From Siphonodentalium dalli (lineage: Eukaryota; Mollusca; Scaphopoda; Gadilida; Siphonodentaliidae), in contig CP136065.1 in assembly GCA_032622095.1 (NCBI GenBank), positions 95,423,343 to 95,487,342 on the forward strand: 64,000 nt of DNA, read 5' to 3'. Each line of letters begins with the position of its first letter. Position 1 is the first letter of the stretch. Under the pieces are notes generated by a model. The model did no database searches. It was not told the DNA's origin and was given only the letters and a program-made list of their open reading frames with translations. Positions 12,601 through 27,600 of the stretch are shown here, piece after piece. A program made the translations under genes and the position numbers.

Positions 12601-15600
12601 TTTATATACCATTGTAGTAAATATCCATGAATAACGGACATGTTATATTCAGTTGTGTTGTCTTCTTTTAGGTTTTGACAGTAATGTTTTCAACCTTAGA
12701 GAAAATGCAAATGAATATATATTTGCATTAACCCTTGGCCTAACAATATTTGCCTTGACCTTGTAAGCCAGTGCAAGCTCTTACATATGCGAGGCTCCCA
12801 TGAGAATGCACTGGCACAGGATCTTTAATTCGGCACCAGCGCAGCTCCCGTCATCAAACGTAGAGTTACACTTTTATTAGCTTTAATTCCAATGGCAGTC
12901 AAAACTGACAGCCAAAATTTCCCAATGAGATTTTAAATCATTATTCAAGTGAAATTTAGTTGGAATTTTTCATTATTATGTTGGTATCATTCTGACTTAA
13001 ATTCAAATGAAAATATTCCTATTGAAAATTTCATGAATTTTAGAAATTTACTCCCAGTGAAATTTCACTGAAATTTGATGAAAACGCCCAAGTTTTACTG
13101 AAATTTCATTTCATTTTCTCTTGGGAAGCCTTGACAAACCCGAATTATCATGATGTGCAGTGTAGTAAATAGACTTTCAATATCTTTTTATTCAAATTAT
13201 ATTTTGTTTCATTCACTTCAGAGAAGTAAAGTTAGGACAGAAGAATGGGAGCTTTGGTTTTCATCTCCGAGGCAATAAGCCTGCTAGAATTAATTATGTC
13301 GACCCTGGTGGACCAGCAGATCGGATAGGTCTCCGCAGAGAGGACTACATATCTAAAGTCAACAATGTTGATGTCAGGTCAGTACGAAAAGTAGATCATG
13401 TACCACATTTAAGAGGATGTTGTATGTACATTGTAAGTGCCTCTTTCAAATGCTACAATATTATCACCCGCATACAAAGTTTGGCAGCTGATAAAGAAAT
13501 GGATTTAGACCCTTCATTTGTCTGGACGTCCATTCATAATATCTTTGGAGCTCTCTAAAGTAGTTTTCAGATGAGTCCATTGCATACGTTGTGCTGCATG
13601 ATCCGTATAATGTATTGACAGATCTGTTGTCTGTCTTAAACCTTTCACATTAGTGCATACACTGCATTTTTACGCAAAGCTTCCAATTAATAATTGCAGC
13701 TAATAAGTTCCATATTGGAATAAATGCAATATTGCAAATCTATCTATCTATTAAATGAATTCTACGACAATGTCAAACCTGTCAATACCATGTATTATAC
13801 TCACCCGGCCATGCAAATGTTGGTCTAACAACAACTAATTCCCCACTAATAATTGTTGGAAAATCAAACCACAAGAACAATTTAAACCTATTAAGTTGGG
13901 GGGGGGGTGAAACACTGAAATACCCCCTCTCAAACTCCACCTGTCACCACAATTCCCTGGTCACATTTAATGAAAATTGGTCAATTGCGAAAATATATGC
14001 TCTTTTGATTTGATATTGCACATTATTTTTCACTTCCTGCGTTTTGATTTCTGGTATACTGGTAGTTATATTGACATTATATTCAGTCAATGAATTCTAA
14101 TCACATGGTCACGGCATGCAGGACTATAAGATGATGATTGTGTTATCAATTCACACAGACAACTGATCACTCAAAAATACACTGGCAATGTCTTGTCGTT
14201 GCAAAAGAATGAATGTGTTTTGCGTGTGTATATCCCCTGGATACACATTGTGTATAATACACAAGCTTCGAGCATCTCACCACAGATCTCCAGGGGGATT
14301 GGGAAGGGAATTTTTTGTATGCTGTTTCCTTCTATGTGTCAAATGTTGGCAAGAAAAGCATGATATTATCACCAGACGAAGGATTGTTAGATTGGAGGTT
14401 GTCAGTGCTCCCCAAATCCTGAATACCTGAGTTAACAGGGAGGGGTGATTCATCCATATCAACTAAGCAAATTTGGAATACAATCCATATTTATTTCACT
14501 GTTATATTGTAATTTTTACACATTCGCTGAAGCAATGTCTATAACAAGTAAGAGTTGTTAGACTGAGCTACATCAACACAAATTTTGTCATTTTGGCTAA
14601 GATATTGTAAATGTTTTAATAATTTGAACTACCAATGAAGCATACTAGCCTTTAAAATATTTGCTGAATCCTGAATGCCAGTTAAAATGAGCTTACCGTG
14701 TACCAGTTATGATCTGGAAGGGTCAGAGTGAATGTCAAAACCACTTTAAAAATCACCCAAATCCCTCGTATCATAAAAGGGGGTGACACATTCAGATTGC
14801 TATGAGGGAAAATATATGTATACTAGCCGATGAGCCCGACGTTGTCCGGGCTATTCAAAAACCAAATTTCAAGTCGATAGCTCCACCCGTTTCCGAGATC
14901 TGGTCTGCGCATGCGCGAAGCTGGCGTCGCACGGGCTCGGCGACCCGATAAAATTCGTATCTGGGGCAAGATACATTCACATAGCAAATTTCAAGTCGAT
15001 AGCTCCACCCGTTTCCGAGATCTCGTCTGCGCATGCGCGAAGCTGGCGTCGCACGGGCTCGGCGACCCGATAAAATTCGTATCCGGGACAAGATAAATTC
15101 ACATAGCAAATTTCAAGTCGATAGCTCCGCCCGTTTCCGAGATCTGCGCATGCGCGAAGCTGGCGTCGCACATGCTCGGCGACCCGATAAAATTTGTATC
15201 CGGGGCAAGATACATTCACATACCAAATTTCAAGCCGATAGCTCCACCCGTTTCCGAGATCCGGTCTGCGCATGCGCGAAGCTTGCATCGCACGGGCTCG
15301 GCGACCTGATAAAATTCGTATCCGGGGCAAGATACATTCACATAGCAAATTTCAAGTCAGTAGCTCCACCCGTTTCCGAGATCTCGTCTGCGCATGCGTG
15401 AAGCTGGCGTCGCACGGGCTTGGCGACCCGATAAAATTTGTATCCGGGTCAGGATACATTCACATAGCAAATTTCAAGTTGATAGCTCCACCCGTTTCCG
15501 AGATCTCGTCTGCGCATGCGCGAAGCTGGCGTCGCACGGGATCACCAATACGACAACGACGACCGCCTGGTCAAACTACACACACGTACCAAGTTTCGTC

Positions 15601-18600
15601 CCGATCGGTCGAGAATCGTAGATTTGTATCAATGACATACAGACAGACATACAGACAGACAGACAGAGGTCTTCATAATATATATGAGACTAGCCGATGA
15701 GCCCGTCGTTGTCCGGGCTATTCAAAAACCAAATTTCAAGTCGATAGCTCCACCCGTTTCCGAGATCTGGTCTGCGCATGCGCGAAGCTGGCGTCGCACG
15801 GGCTCGGCGACCCGATAAAATTCGTATCCAGGGCAAGATACATTCACATACCAAATTTCAAGTCGATGGCTCCACACGTTTCCGAGATATATATATTGCC
15901 CAATGTCATTTGCGGATACCTCGGCCGGTGATGAGTTAACGCGACATCGACCGGTTAAGAGTTAAACGCGATCACGTCACGATCTCTCGACGGCGTAATA
16001 TATTTACGGAATGTTTTTCGATCACTGAAGCATGGTCCTGCGTTCTTCCCGATAATTAAGGTAGAAACTTTAAACAGACACATGCGTGTGATACATCGTT
16101 GGAAAGAGGAAGCGCCACAGATTCTAACCATGCAAATTATATGACTGGCAATTTATTATTCGCGCTATATCGAATCGATTTGTGAGCACCGAACTGAAAT
16201 ATATTAGCGCAAAACGGCGTAAAAACAGACAAACATACATACAAACATACAAACAGAGGTCTTCAAAATATATATGAGACTAGCCGATGAGCCCGACGTT
16301 GTCCGGGCTATTCAAAAACCAAATTTCAAGTCGATAGCTCTACCCGTTTCCGAGATCTGGTCTGCGCATGCGCGAATCTGGCGTCGCACGGGCTCGGCGG
16401 CCCGATAAAATTCATATCCGGGGCAAGATACAATCACATAGCAAATTTCAAGTCGATAGCTCCACCCGTTTCCGAGATCTCGTCTGCGCATGCGCGAAGC
16501 TGGCGCCGCACGGGCTCGCCAATACGACAACGACAACCGCCTGGTCAAACTACACACACGTACCAAGTTTCGTCCCGATCGGTCGAGAATCGTAGATTTG
16601 TATTAATGACAAACAGACAGACAAACAGACAGACAGACAGAGGTCTTCAAAATATATATGAGATTTGAGTAGTATATAGTGCACTATGAGCTTTATCTCT
16701 GCAAGTGTCTGAAAACTTCTATTAATAAGGCCAATATAGAAAAATGCTAGATTACATCTCCTCCCAAACCTATTTTAGTCCCCTCCTCAATTTTGTTTTA
16801 TTTGGATATCTTTTTGTATCTAAATCACCTTATGTTTTATAAGATAAGATACTGCTTCAATATCTGGAACTGTCCATGACCATTTATGTTAGGAAGAATA
16901 AAATATAAAACATAAAATTCGCCTTCCCACCCAATTTCTCTGAAAAAGTTTGATGTAAATCCAGCAAATGATTTATATTGGGCTAAAGTACCACAATTTA
17001 TCTACAACTGACTAAAAAGTCTGCATTGTTCTGCTGATTTTACTTCATTATGCTTCCGACACCTTTTGGAATTTTATCATTCCAAATTTTTCTACTATAT
17101 TTTATGAATATTTGTTAACAGGAAGTATTCATGCGAGCATGTGGTGGAGCTGTTAGCTGGATGTGGGAGAGTCGTCACATTAGAGGTTCTCCGGATTCCC
17201 AATAAGAATAGTGAGTCTTTATTATTTACTTATGTGCAAGATATACTAGGCCATGCAAAGTCAATTCCCATATCTTTATAAGGCCTAAATATTTTTAAAA
17301 CCATGTGCATGGCTGTATGCGTGTACATCCCACAGGGTTAGAGTGAAAGACAACAACTGGAATGTATTTTTAGCTACCTGTTTAGAAAAACATAATTATT
17401 TACAGAAAGCCAATACAATAAATGTAGTAGTATCAAATACAAACATGTGAGTGACAAGTTTTTGAGGCACAATAACTGCATATATAGATGTAGGCCAAAA
17501 GGGCAAAGACATCAATCGAGTGTTTATTCCAAAACAAACAAAAAAATGGGAGGGAGGGAGGGTTTTCAAAATTAGGACCGGCTTCACCAGTCAATTTATT
17601 GGAAAGAAAGTTAACACAACCGCTTTGCGCATCCCTTCCAGCAAAAACATAGTTCCCATGATTATTGCTCGGGGAATTATTCCAATTAATTCGCAAACTA
17701 AATAGAATTACTGCCAAAATTCCTGTACTTAATAATTATGTTTTAATTTTGTCTAAGCACTTTTATAATACAATATCAGTGTATAGCTTACTTATTTGAA
17801 ATGTCATGTATAATGGCGTAGTGATCTATGCCAGTGAAAGATCTCGCTACCAAACATGTTTGCGTTTGTACACAATTTTGTTTTAAATTAATGCATCTGG
17901 TTAACCATTAGGGATAAATACTGTTATGCGCATGATCGCTCTGACAACTATGTTTTTTTTATTTCTTGGGGCACACACAAACAAAGCATTCCAAAGTTTT
18001 GGGTCTAATTTCAGTTATTTATAATTATGACCATTGTTTCCTGACCAGATATTTGTAAAAAGTTAGTTAATTGATTCTTTTTTCGTAAAAATTCGCTCAT
18101 TCAAGTGTGATGCACACATTTTTTACTTAGATTGCTGTCGCAATCCATCACATGTTTAATGAAAGTGTCATTGACACTGTAGCTCAACTTGGAAAGGGAA
18201 TAATTTCATGTTTTACAGTCAATGGAGTGATTAGGAATGTGGAAAGATGAAAGGCCTAGTTATGCAAAGAGTAAAATTCAAGATGGCCACTGGCAGCCAT
18301 GTTTTTTTGCCGAATGACCCCAAAAAGACTCGTTACTATTTACATGTCACTGTTAACATCTATAACAAATTTCATGATGATCCGACAAAAGATACAACCT
18401 GTGGCCTGTGTCAAAGGATTTAGTCATGTAAAGAGTAAAATCCAAGATGGCAGCTGGCGGCCATATATTTTGGCCGAATGACCCCAAAATGACTCGTTCC
18501 CATCTACATGTCATTATTAACATCTATAACAAATTTTATGATGATCCGACCAAAGCTACGACCTGTAGCCCATGCCAAAGGATTTAGTCATGTAAAGAGT

Positions 18601-21600
18601 AAAATCCAAGATGGCTGCTGGCGGCCATGTTTTTTGGCCGAATGACCCGAAATGACCCCAAAATTACTGGTACCCATCTACATGTCAATATTAACATCCA
18701 TGACAAATTTCATGATGATCAGACATACAGTACGACCTGTAGCCCGTGCTAATGGATTGAATTTTGAAATCCAAAATGGCTGCTGGCGGCCATGTTTTTT
18801 TGCCGTATGACCCCAAAATGACTCGTTCCCATCTACATGTCAATGTCAACAGCCATGACAAATCTCATAATGATCCAACCAAAGGTACGACCTGTAGCCC
18901 GTGCCAAAGGATTTAGTCATGCAAAGAGTAAAATCCAAGATGGCTGCTGGCGGCCATGTTTTTTGGCCGAATGACCCGAAAATGACTCCTTCCCATCTAC
19001 ATGTCATTATTAACATCCATGACAGATTTAATGAAGATCCATCCAAAGCTACGGCCTGTAGCCCGTGCCAAATGATTTAGTCATGCAAAGAGTAAAATCC
19101 AAGATGGCTGCTGGCGGCCATTTTTTTTGGCCGAACGACCCCAAAATAACTCATTCCCATCTACATGTCAATATTAACATCCATGACAAATGTCATGATG
19201 ATCAGACGAAGAGTACGACCTGTGCCCGTGCTAATGGATTGAATTTTGAAATCCAAGATGGCCATTGGCAGCCATGTTTTTTTGTCGAATGACCCCAAAA
19301 TGACTCATTCCCATCTACATGTCAATGTCAACAGCCATGACAAATCTCATAATGATCCGACTCAGGTACGACCTGTAGCCCATGCCAAAGGATTTAGTCA
19401 TGCAAAGAGTAAAATCCAAGATGGCTGCTGGCGGCCATGTTTTTTGGCCGAATGACCCGAAAATAACTTGTTCCCATCTACATGTCATTGTTAACATCCA
19501 TGACAGATTTCATGAAGATCTGACCAAAGCTACGACCTGTAGCCCGTGCCAAAGGATTTAGTCATGCAAAGAGTAAAATCCAAGATGGCTGCTGGCGGCC
19601 ATTTTTTTTGGCCAAACGACCCCAAAATGATTCGTTCCCATCTACATGTCAATATTAACATCCATGACAAATTTCATGATGACCAGACAAACAGTATGAC
19701 CTGTAGCCCATGCTAATGGATTGAATTTTGAAATCCAAGATGGGCGCTGGTGGCCATGTTTTTTTGCCGAATGACCCCAAAATGACTCGTTCCCATCTAC
19801 ATGTCAATGTCAACAGCCAAATTTCATGATGATGTGACCAAAGGTATGACCTGTAGCCCGTGCTAAAGGAAATTGTTGACGAATCACGCACACACGCACC
19901 AACACACACACACACGGACGACGGATACCAAGCCAAGGCAATAGCTCAAACTTTACAAAGGAAAGTTGAGCTAATAAATGTTTGAATATAGCTACTAATA
20001 ATTTTCGTAATGAATCAGAAATCTGAACTGGGAAACTGGTCTGTTCAATCTCAATTCTGTGCATGTTTGTATAAAAGGCGTACCGCAATTATTTTAAACT
20101 GACTAAAACTTTCCCGGACAGATTTAACATGAATAAAAAGGTTGTATGATGTACCGGATTTCAGAACCATGCATTTGGGCCTGAAAAATGGGAAATTGAT
20201 TTGGTGTGGCCCTATTGAGTAATTCCTGAAGATGTAAGTACAAATCTCTGTGTTGACCTAGCTATTAGTCGGGGAGCCAATAAGGTCCACCTGCACCCCC
20301 CCGATGATTACAAATAACCATATTTTTATTGTTCCCTATGGTATCCAGATAAAGAATCCGGAATTCTCCGAAAAATAAAGGTGGCCCTACTAGGTGGTAG
20401 AGCCATTTGAATCCAAGATGGCCGCCATTTCCTCTAATTCCGACCAGCTGTATTTAATCGTTGTAATAGATCGGTTGTTAGCAAAAGACACAGACAAAAT
20501 ATATGCCATTTGTTGGTATGATGTCCTTCTTCAAAATGACGGCAAAAAAATTCGAAAAAAATTCAAAATGGCCGCCGAAAAATGACGTCATCTGCACGAA
20601 AATAGGAAATTTAATTAATATTTCACCATATCTTCCATTTTTCTTCACATTAATCATTAGTAAATGGCAATGTTTTTGAGACAGTCATCAAGCGTGATAT
20701 TATAGCGTCATTTTAAGACATTTGCCATTGACGAGGGTTCCGTAATAGATACAGAAAGAGGATTTGAAAAAGAGGGGTAAAATTTTTGATTTTTTGCAAG
20801 ACGATTTTGATAGTCATTTTATCGACAAACCACACAGGCTGTTAATAGAATGTCAACAACTATGTGCTTTATTTTATTGGACGGATGTTTTACTTCAATG
20901 GGAATGAAATTGGTGTAGAAAATTTCCAAAATGGCCGCCGAAAATATGAAAAATGGTAAATATTGCCCCAGGGTGTCCTGCAATGGCTTACAAGTTGTGG
21001 TTAATATATAAAATTGGCTAATCTGTATTATATACATTGCATACTAACATGTCTGATGCACCATGGATCATTGTTTCTATTGTCACAACTGACATCACCA
21101 GAAATATTGGATTTTTCTCTCACAAACTTGACATAAATTTCGGCAAAAATTCACTTTTCAGGGTTGGACAATTGTTTTAAGTAAAATGCAACTATCATTG
21201 GTATCAAAGGTATTTATTGTATTGGTCTATCTTAAATGTGTCACACTACGGTGTTTATAGACCAAATTGCTCAAGATGGCTTCCAAAATGGCAACCAAAT
21301 TTGTAAAAAGTTAATTTTTTACATATATCCCGAACATTATTCTCTGCGTTATCCGACAAGGTAGTAAATTGTGACTCACTTGGTTATTGTACGTGTTAGT
21401 TAATTAACTGACAACTACGTTCTATTATGTTTGTCCCAGTTCCGTATGGGGCATGACAAATTCATTTTAAAGTTGCAGTATGGAATTTTGCGGAGAACCT
21501 CTTTTGTGTTTCTTGCCATATTATTGAAAGGAAATGGGCAGAACTTTGAAACGGAACTGAGATGAACCATAATATGTGGCTATTCTGGTCCATTATGATA

Positions 21601-24600
21601 AAACATATCAACTGGATACACGGTGGATGCCAAGATGGTAGCCAGGGAGTTACTATATGGTCATAGATGAGGTGAATAGGTATACAGGGAGTTATTGTAT
21701 GGTCAACGGTGAGATGAGTACATGTATGTATACAATTAGTGACTGTATGATCATAAATGTAATGAATAGCTATACAGGGAGTGACTAAATGGTCATGTGT
21801 CAGGTGTATGAGTATACCCGGTGTTCCTGCTTGGTGACGTGTAGGTCATGTGTAGGTTATACGGGTATACACATGTGTTGCTATATGGTCATTGGCGAGG
21901 GGTATGTGTATATAGCGAGCGGCTATAAGGCCATGAATGATGTGCATATGCATACATGGAGTGAATATACTGACATGGCTGGGGAGTATTAGTATATCTT
22001 GAGTGGCTATTCTGCTATGGTGTGACAATAGGGATACGGGGAGTGACATGGCCAAGGGTGAGGTGAATATATATACAGGGAGTTACTGTATGGGCATGAA
22101 TGGTGTGAATATGTATACAAGGAGTGACTATATGGTTATGAGTGGGGTGTCCATGGTGAGATGCATAGGAATATAAGGAGTGGCTGTATGGGCATGTGTG
22201 AGGTGAATCGGTATACATGTAGTGACTGTACGGTGTATTGTTGTGTGTGGCCGTTGTGACAGTATGGGCATTGCTGTGGTGTATAGATATAACGAGAGTA
22301 GCTACATGGTCATCTGTGAGTTGTTTATGTATATATGGAGTGACTGTAATGTCGTGGTGGGATGTATATGTGTACCGTGTGTGGCTGTATTGTGACATGT
22401 GGGTGTATATGTATATTTGTGCTGTCTGTATGATCATGGATGGAGTGCGTAGATAAATAGGGAGTGATTTTATGGTTATGGGTAATGTGTATAGGTGCAC
22501 CTGGTATGCCTGTACGGTCAAGATTGAAGTTATATGCATACCTGTGGCTATATAGGGAGTGCCCTTTTGGTAACGGGTGGGTCGTATATTGATATATGTT
22601 GTGGATGTATTATCATCGGTGGTGTATAGGGTGTAGATGAATGATCATGGATGGCGTGTATAAGTATACATTGAGTTGCTGAATTGTCATGTGCGAGGTG
22701 TATATGCAAGTATTAAACTTATGAGTGGTCGTGTGTGCGGGTATTGGTATATTTGGAAGGGCTCACCATTGATGAGGTGTATATGTATATCTGGATTGAC
22801 TCTATGGTCATGGGTATGGCGAATAGATATACATGTAGTGGCTGTATGGTCCACGGTGAGGTGAATAGGTATACAATGAGTGACTTTATGATCGTGAATG
22901 TGGTGAATATGTATACACATAGTGACTATATGGTCAGGTGTAGGAGTATACCTGGTGTTCATGCATGGTGACTCATGGCTGTATCGTCATTTGTGGCATG
23001 TACCAGTATAACCAAATATGGCTGTATGGTCAGGTGTATGTGTATAGAGTGGGTGACTATATTGTCATTTGTGTGGTGTTTATGTACATATGAGGTCATG
23101 GTGGGTTGTACATGTGTAATTTGGGTGGCTATCGCTTTCCACAATAACGCAAGGATATGTTAATCAATAGAGAGGTCATATCAAAGAGTTCTCCACCATG
23201 ATAGTGTTTGTGTACATGGGGGAACTTTAAACGTCATTCCATATATACATAAACACTACAGACATAACAATATAGTGACCAACTGTATAAACGTACACCT
23301 GACCCATGACCATGGATGGCCATACAGCCATGAGTCACAATGCAGTCACACCGGGTATAATCCTAAACATGACCCATAACCATAGAGTCACTCCTTGTAT
23401 ACCCATTCACCTCACTATTGGCCATACGGTCATCCCATGTATGCCTATTCTCCACACACACATGGTCAAATAGACATTCAATATATACATCAACACCACA
23501 ACAATGACCATAGAGTCACCCCGGGTATACATATCCACCTCACCAATGGTCATATAGCCACTCGCTTCATACACATAGCCTCACCCATGGCACCTGGTAT
23601 ACTCCTTCATCTGACCTATGGCCATATAGTCACACCGTGTGTACCTATTCAAAACATTCGTACATGATCATGGTCAATCATTGTATATATATTCACCTCA
23701 CCCTTGGCCATGTCACTCCCCGTATCCCTATTTGTCACACCATAGCAGAATAGCCACTCAAGATATACTAATACTCCCCAGCCATGTCAGTATATTCACT
23801 CCATGTATGCATATGCACATCATCCATGGCCATATAGCCGCTCGCTATATACACATACCCCTCGCCCATGACCATATAGCAACACATGTGTATACCCGTA
23901 TAACCTACACATGACCTACACGTCACCAAGCAGGAACACCGGGTATACTCATACACCTGACACATGACCATTTAGTCACTCCCTGTATAGCTATTCATTA
24001 CATTTATGATCATACAGTCACTAATTGTATACATACATGTACTCATCTCACCGTTGACCATACAATAACTCCCTGTATACCTATTCACCTCATCTATGAC
24101 CATATAGTAACTCCCTGGCTACCATCTTGGCATCCACCGTGTATCCAGTTGATATGTTTTATCATAATGGACCAGAATAGCCACATATTATGGTTCATCT
24201 CAGTTCCGTTTCAAAGTTCTGCCCATTTCCTTTCAATAATATGGCAAGAAACACAAAAGAGGTTCTCCGCAAAATTCTTCAACTTTAAAATGAATTTGTC
24301 ATGCCCCATACGGAACTGGGACAAACATAATAGAACGTAGTTGTCAGTTAATTAACTAACACGTACAATAACCAAGTGAGTCACAATTTACTACCTTGTC
24401 GGATAACGCAGAGAATAATGTTCGGGATATATGTAAAAAATTAACTTTTTACAAATTTGGTTGCCATTTTGGAAGCCATCTTGAGCAATTTGGTCTATAA
24501 ACACCGTAGTGTGACACATTTAAGATAGACCAATACAATAAATACCTTTGATACCAATGATAGTTGCATTTTACTTAAAACAATTGTCCAACCCTGAAAA

Positions 24601-27600
24601 GTGAATTTTTGCCGAAATTTATGTCAAGTTTGTGAGAGAAAAATCCAATATTTCTGGTGATGTCAGTGGTGACAATAGAAACAATGATCCATGGTGCATC
24701 AGACATGTTAGTATGCAATGTATATAATACAGATTAGCCAATTTTATATATTAACCACAACTTGTAAGCCATTGCAGGACACCCTGGGGCAATATTTACC
24801 ATTTTTCATATTTTCGGCGGCCATTTTGGAAATTTTCTACACCAATTTCATTCCCATTGAAGTAAAACATCCGTCCAATAAAATAAAGCACATAGTTGTT
24901 GACATTCTATTAACAGCCTGTGTGGTTTGTCGATAAAATGACTATCAAAATCGTCTTGCAAAAAATCAAAAATTTTACCCCTCTTTTTCAAATCCTCTTT
25001 CTGTATCTATTACGGAACCCTCGTCAATGGCAAATGTCTTAAAATGACGCTATAATATCACGCTTGATGACTGTCTCAAAAACATTGCCATTTACTAATG
25101 ATTAATGTGAAGAAAAATGGAAGATATGGTGAAATATTAATTAAATTTCCTATTTTCGTGCAGATGACGTCATTTTTCGGTGGCCATTTTGAATTTTTTT
25201 GCCGTCATTTTGAAGAAGGACATCATACCAACAAATGGCATATATTTTGTCTGTGTCTTTTGCTAACAACCGATCTATTACAACGATTAAATACAGCTGG
25301 TCGGAATTAGAGAAAATGGCGGCCATCTTGGATTCAAATGGCTCTAGCACCTAGTAGGGCCACCTTTATTTTTCGGAGAATTCCGGATTCTTTATCTGGA
25401 TACCATAGGGAACAATAAAAATAAGGTTATTTGTAATCATCGGGGGGGTGCAGGTGGACCTTATTGGCTCCCCGACTATATTCAAGCTGGACGTTTTAGT
25501 TAGTTCTCAACTTAACTACATGTACTATTTAACTCAACTACATTTATTCATCTGGACCAAAGCTGAGAGTGAGCAATAGAAAATTTTAAGAGTTGAAGCA
25601 ATATTTGGAAAGACAAAACAGCGAACATGTATCAATCATATTGGAATTAAGGTTATTAATGTATAGACACGTTATAAACAATTGAAATCCCTACAAAAAC
25701 GATCAGTTAATTTCCAAAGACTTGTTCCAGTATTTCAATTTCACAATTGTTGATGTCTTATATTATTTTAACCACCTTTTAATTACTTCTGGGATAATTA
25801 TGTGTTAACTAGCTGAAGTGCCCGACTTTGTCCAGGCTATTAATACTGAGCGAACAACGTTGAAAAATGTTAGGAGAAAGAAGAAAACTATTGTTTGATC
25901 GGTTCAGAAACATGCCTATATATGAGCAAGGTCACGGTCAAGGACACAGTCGCACATGAAATTGGACCTGCTAATTTTGTTCCCGGGATCAAAGTAGGCC
26001 TACATACCAAATTTGAGTCGGATTGGTCGAGGTCCAGAAATATGCCTATATGAGTGAGGTCAAGGATTAGTGAATGTTCAGATGACCACGATATAATGGT
26101 AAGTGGAGGAATCGGGCCCGACGAAATCATGGATAGATTGTTCACACAATTGTGATGTTGTTTTAGATGATGATATCGTGGGGTTGTTTGTAAGCATGTG
26201 ATTGACTACCCTACGATCATTCCAGCTAAGATTTTTATGTACACACGACTGTGATTACATCGCAAGTGGAGGTAGCCAATTGGATATGTCACGATTTCGC
26301 ATCTGAAATCAAACAGTGCTTGATATTATTTTTTGACTTGCGATATTGACGTGAGCATGCACAGTCCAACTATCAGTTACTTCCTGCGACGGAAATCTTT
26401 CCACTTACGATTGAATCGTGGTCCTCTGAACGTTCACTTACACAGGTCACTAAATGGCATGATTGTAATTCAAATGTTCTTATTGCTAATTGTCTGTAAT
26501 TTTATTCAAAAGATGAAATTATATTTCCCAAACATCTTTATAGTTTTCAGATTCAAATAAACCTTTCCATCAATTTGAGCTATAGTGTCATTTAAACTTT
26601 TATTTCTTTAAAGAGCACCTAGCTGATGTGCCGAGCATGGGGTCTACATCATCATTGACTAATAAGACCATGCTATCTCAAGACTGGATGACAGACTCAA
26701 CTGTGACTGATAACAGGAACAACACATTCATGCAGAAGGTAACAGTTTAATTCTTGATAATAAGTCATCAGAAGTTCATAATAAACTCATGATTAAATGC
26801 ACAATTGTGTTTTCCTCATGGGAAGGACTGCACGTTTGGACTTATCAAATATTTGAAAATTATATGCATTCAGAAAGCATCGATAGCAAGAAAAACCTAT
26901 TAGTAAAGATTTTCCATTGATGTCAATATTTTTCTGGAAACATATTTGGAATTATACACTGTACTTTTGTGATTGTAATTTGTTTATGTCCTTCTGTTAT
27001 GAAATATGCATATACCATACTCTTGTGGTCTTGTCAACATATTTTATTTGACATATTTACATCATCCTGAGAATCCATTAACCCTCTAAGAGCTCTTTCC
27101 ATCAATGTATCACATTATTATAATCAATAAATTTGAAAAATGATCAAGGAAATATGGGTTGATACAAAAATCGGACTTGGCACTGAAAGGGTTAAGTTTG
27201 AACCCCAGATCAAATGATCCTTTTGAATAACTTTTTGTATTTGTATATATTTATCTGCAGGCAGACCTGCTGTTGACGTCTTCAGAGAGACAACGGCTTG
27301 ACAAGGCTCTTACACACTATGAAAACACAAGGTAATTAAAACCCTTTATATACTAAAGCATCATTGCTGAGTAGTTGTATCCCCTATGAAATGTTCAGAT
27401 AATAAGTCTGTTGAACTTATTATCTAATCATTTCCCTCAATAAATATGACTCCTGTACTTTTAGTTATCTGTCATCTACTTTTATCACCTTATCATCCCT
27501 CCAATTAAATAATAGACCTTCACTTCTATAGTGAGAAACCAATGCTACTCTGGCAGCAGGAATATATAGGAGAATGGAAACGTAACCATAGCAGAACATT

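Larger units (their letters stand above)
11195..13221. other. Intron 4
   Basis: It holds two family A copies. The stretches 11195-11838 and 12194-12727 show nothing else recognisable. A series of AAATTTCA-rich words at 12900-13120 (GAAATTTCACTGAAATTT) is a local low-complexity pattern. Confidence 0.6.
13378..17121. other. Intron 5
   Basis: It holds repeat G and the CpG-rich trimer. The stretches 13800-14822 and 16665-17121 have no supported feature; a run of G lies near 13899-13908. Confidence 0.6.
17211..26613. other. Intron 6, 9.4 kb
   Basis: It contains the ten-unit family F block, the giant palindrome and the degenerate CTAGCC repeat. The stretches 17211-18157 and 26136-26560 show no supported feature. 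Confidence 0.6.

Noticed and set aside
14977-15700. Overlapping 120-140-codon ORFs on both strands
   Set aside because: They come from the CpG-rich 122-bp tandem repeat, and the peptide repeats simply follow the DNA period.
20819-21037. 72-codon ORF found in both palindrome arms
   Set aside because: The copies are identical only because the arms are. No conserved domain, and no coding bias that I can see.
22015-22539. 174-codon minus-strand ORF and similar His/Tyr/Thr-rich frames at 21789-24000
   Set aside because: They are translations of the 40-50-bp minisatellite in the giant palindrome; both strands are open there.
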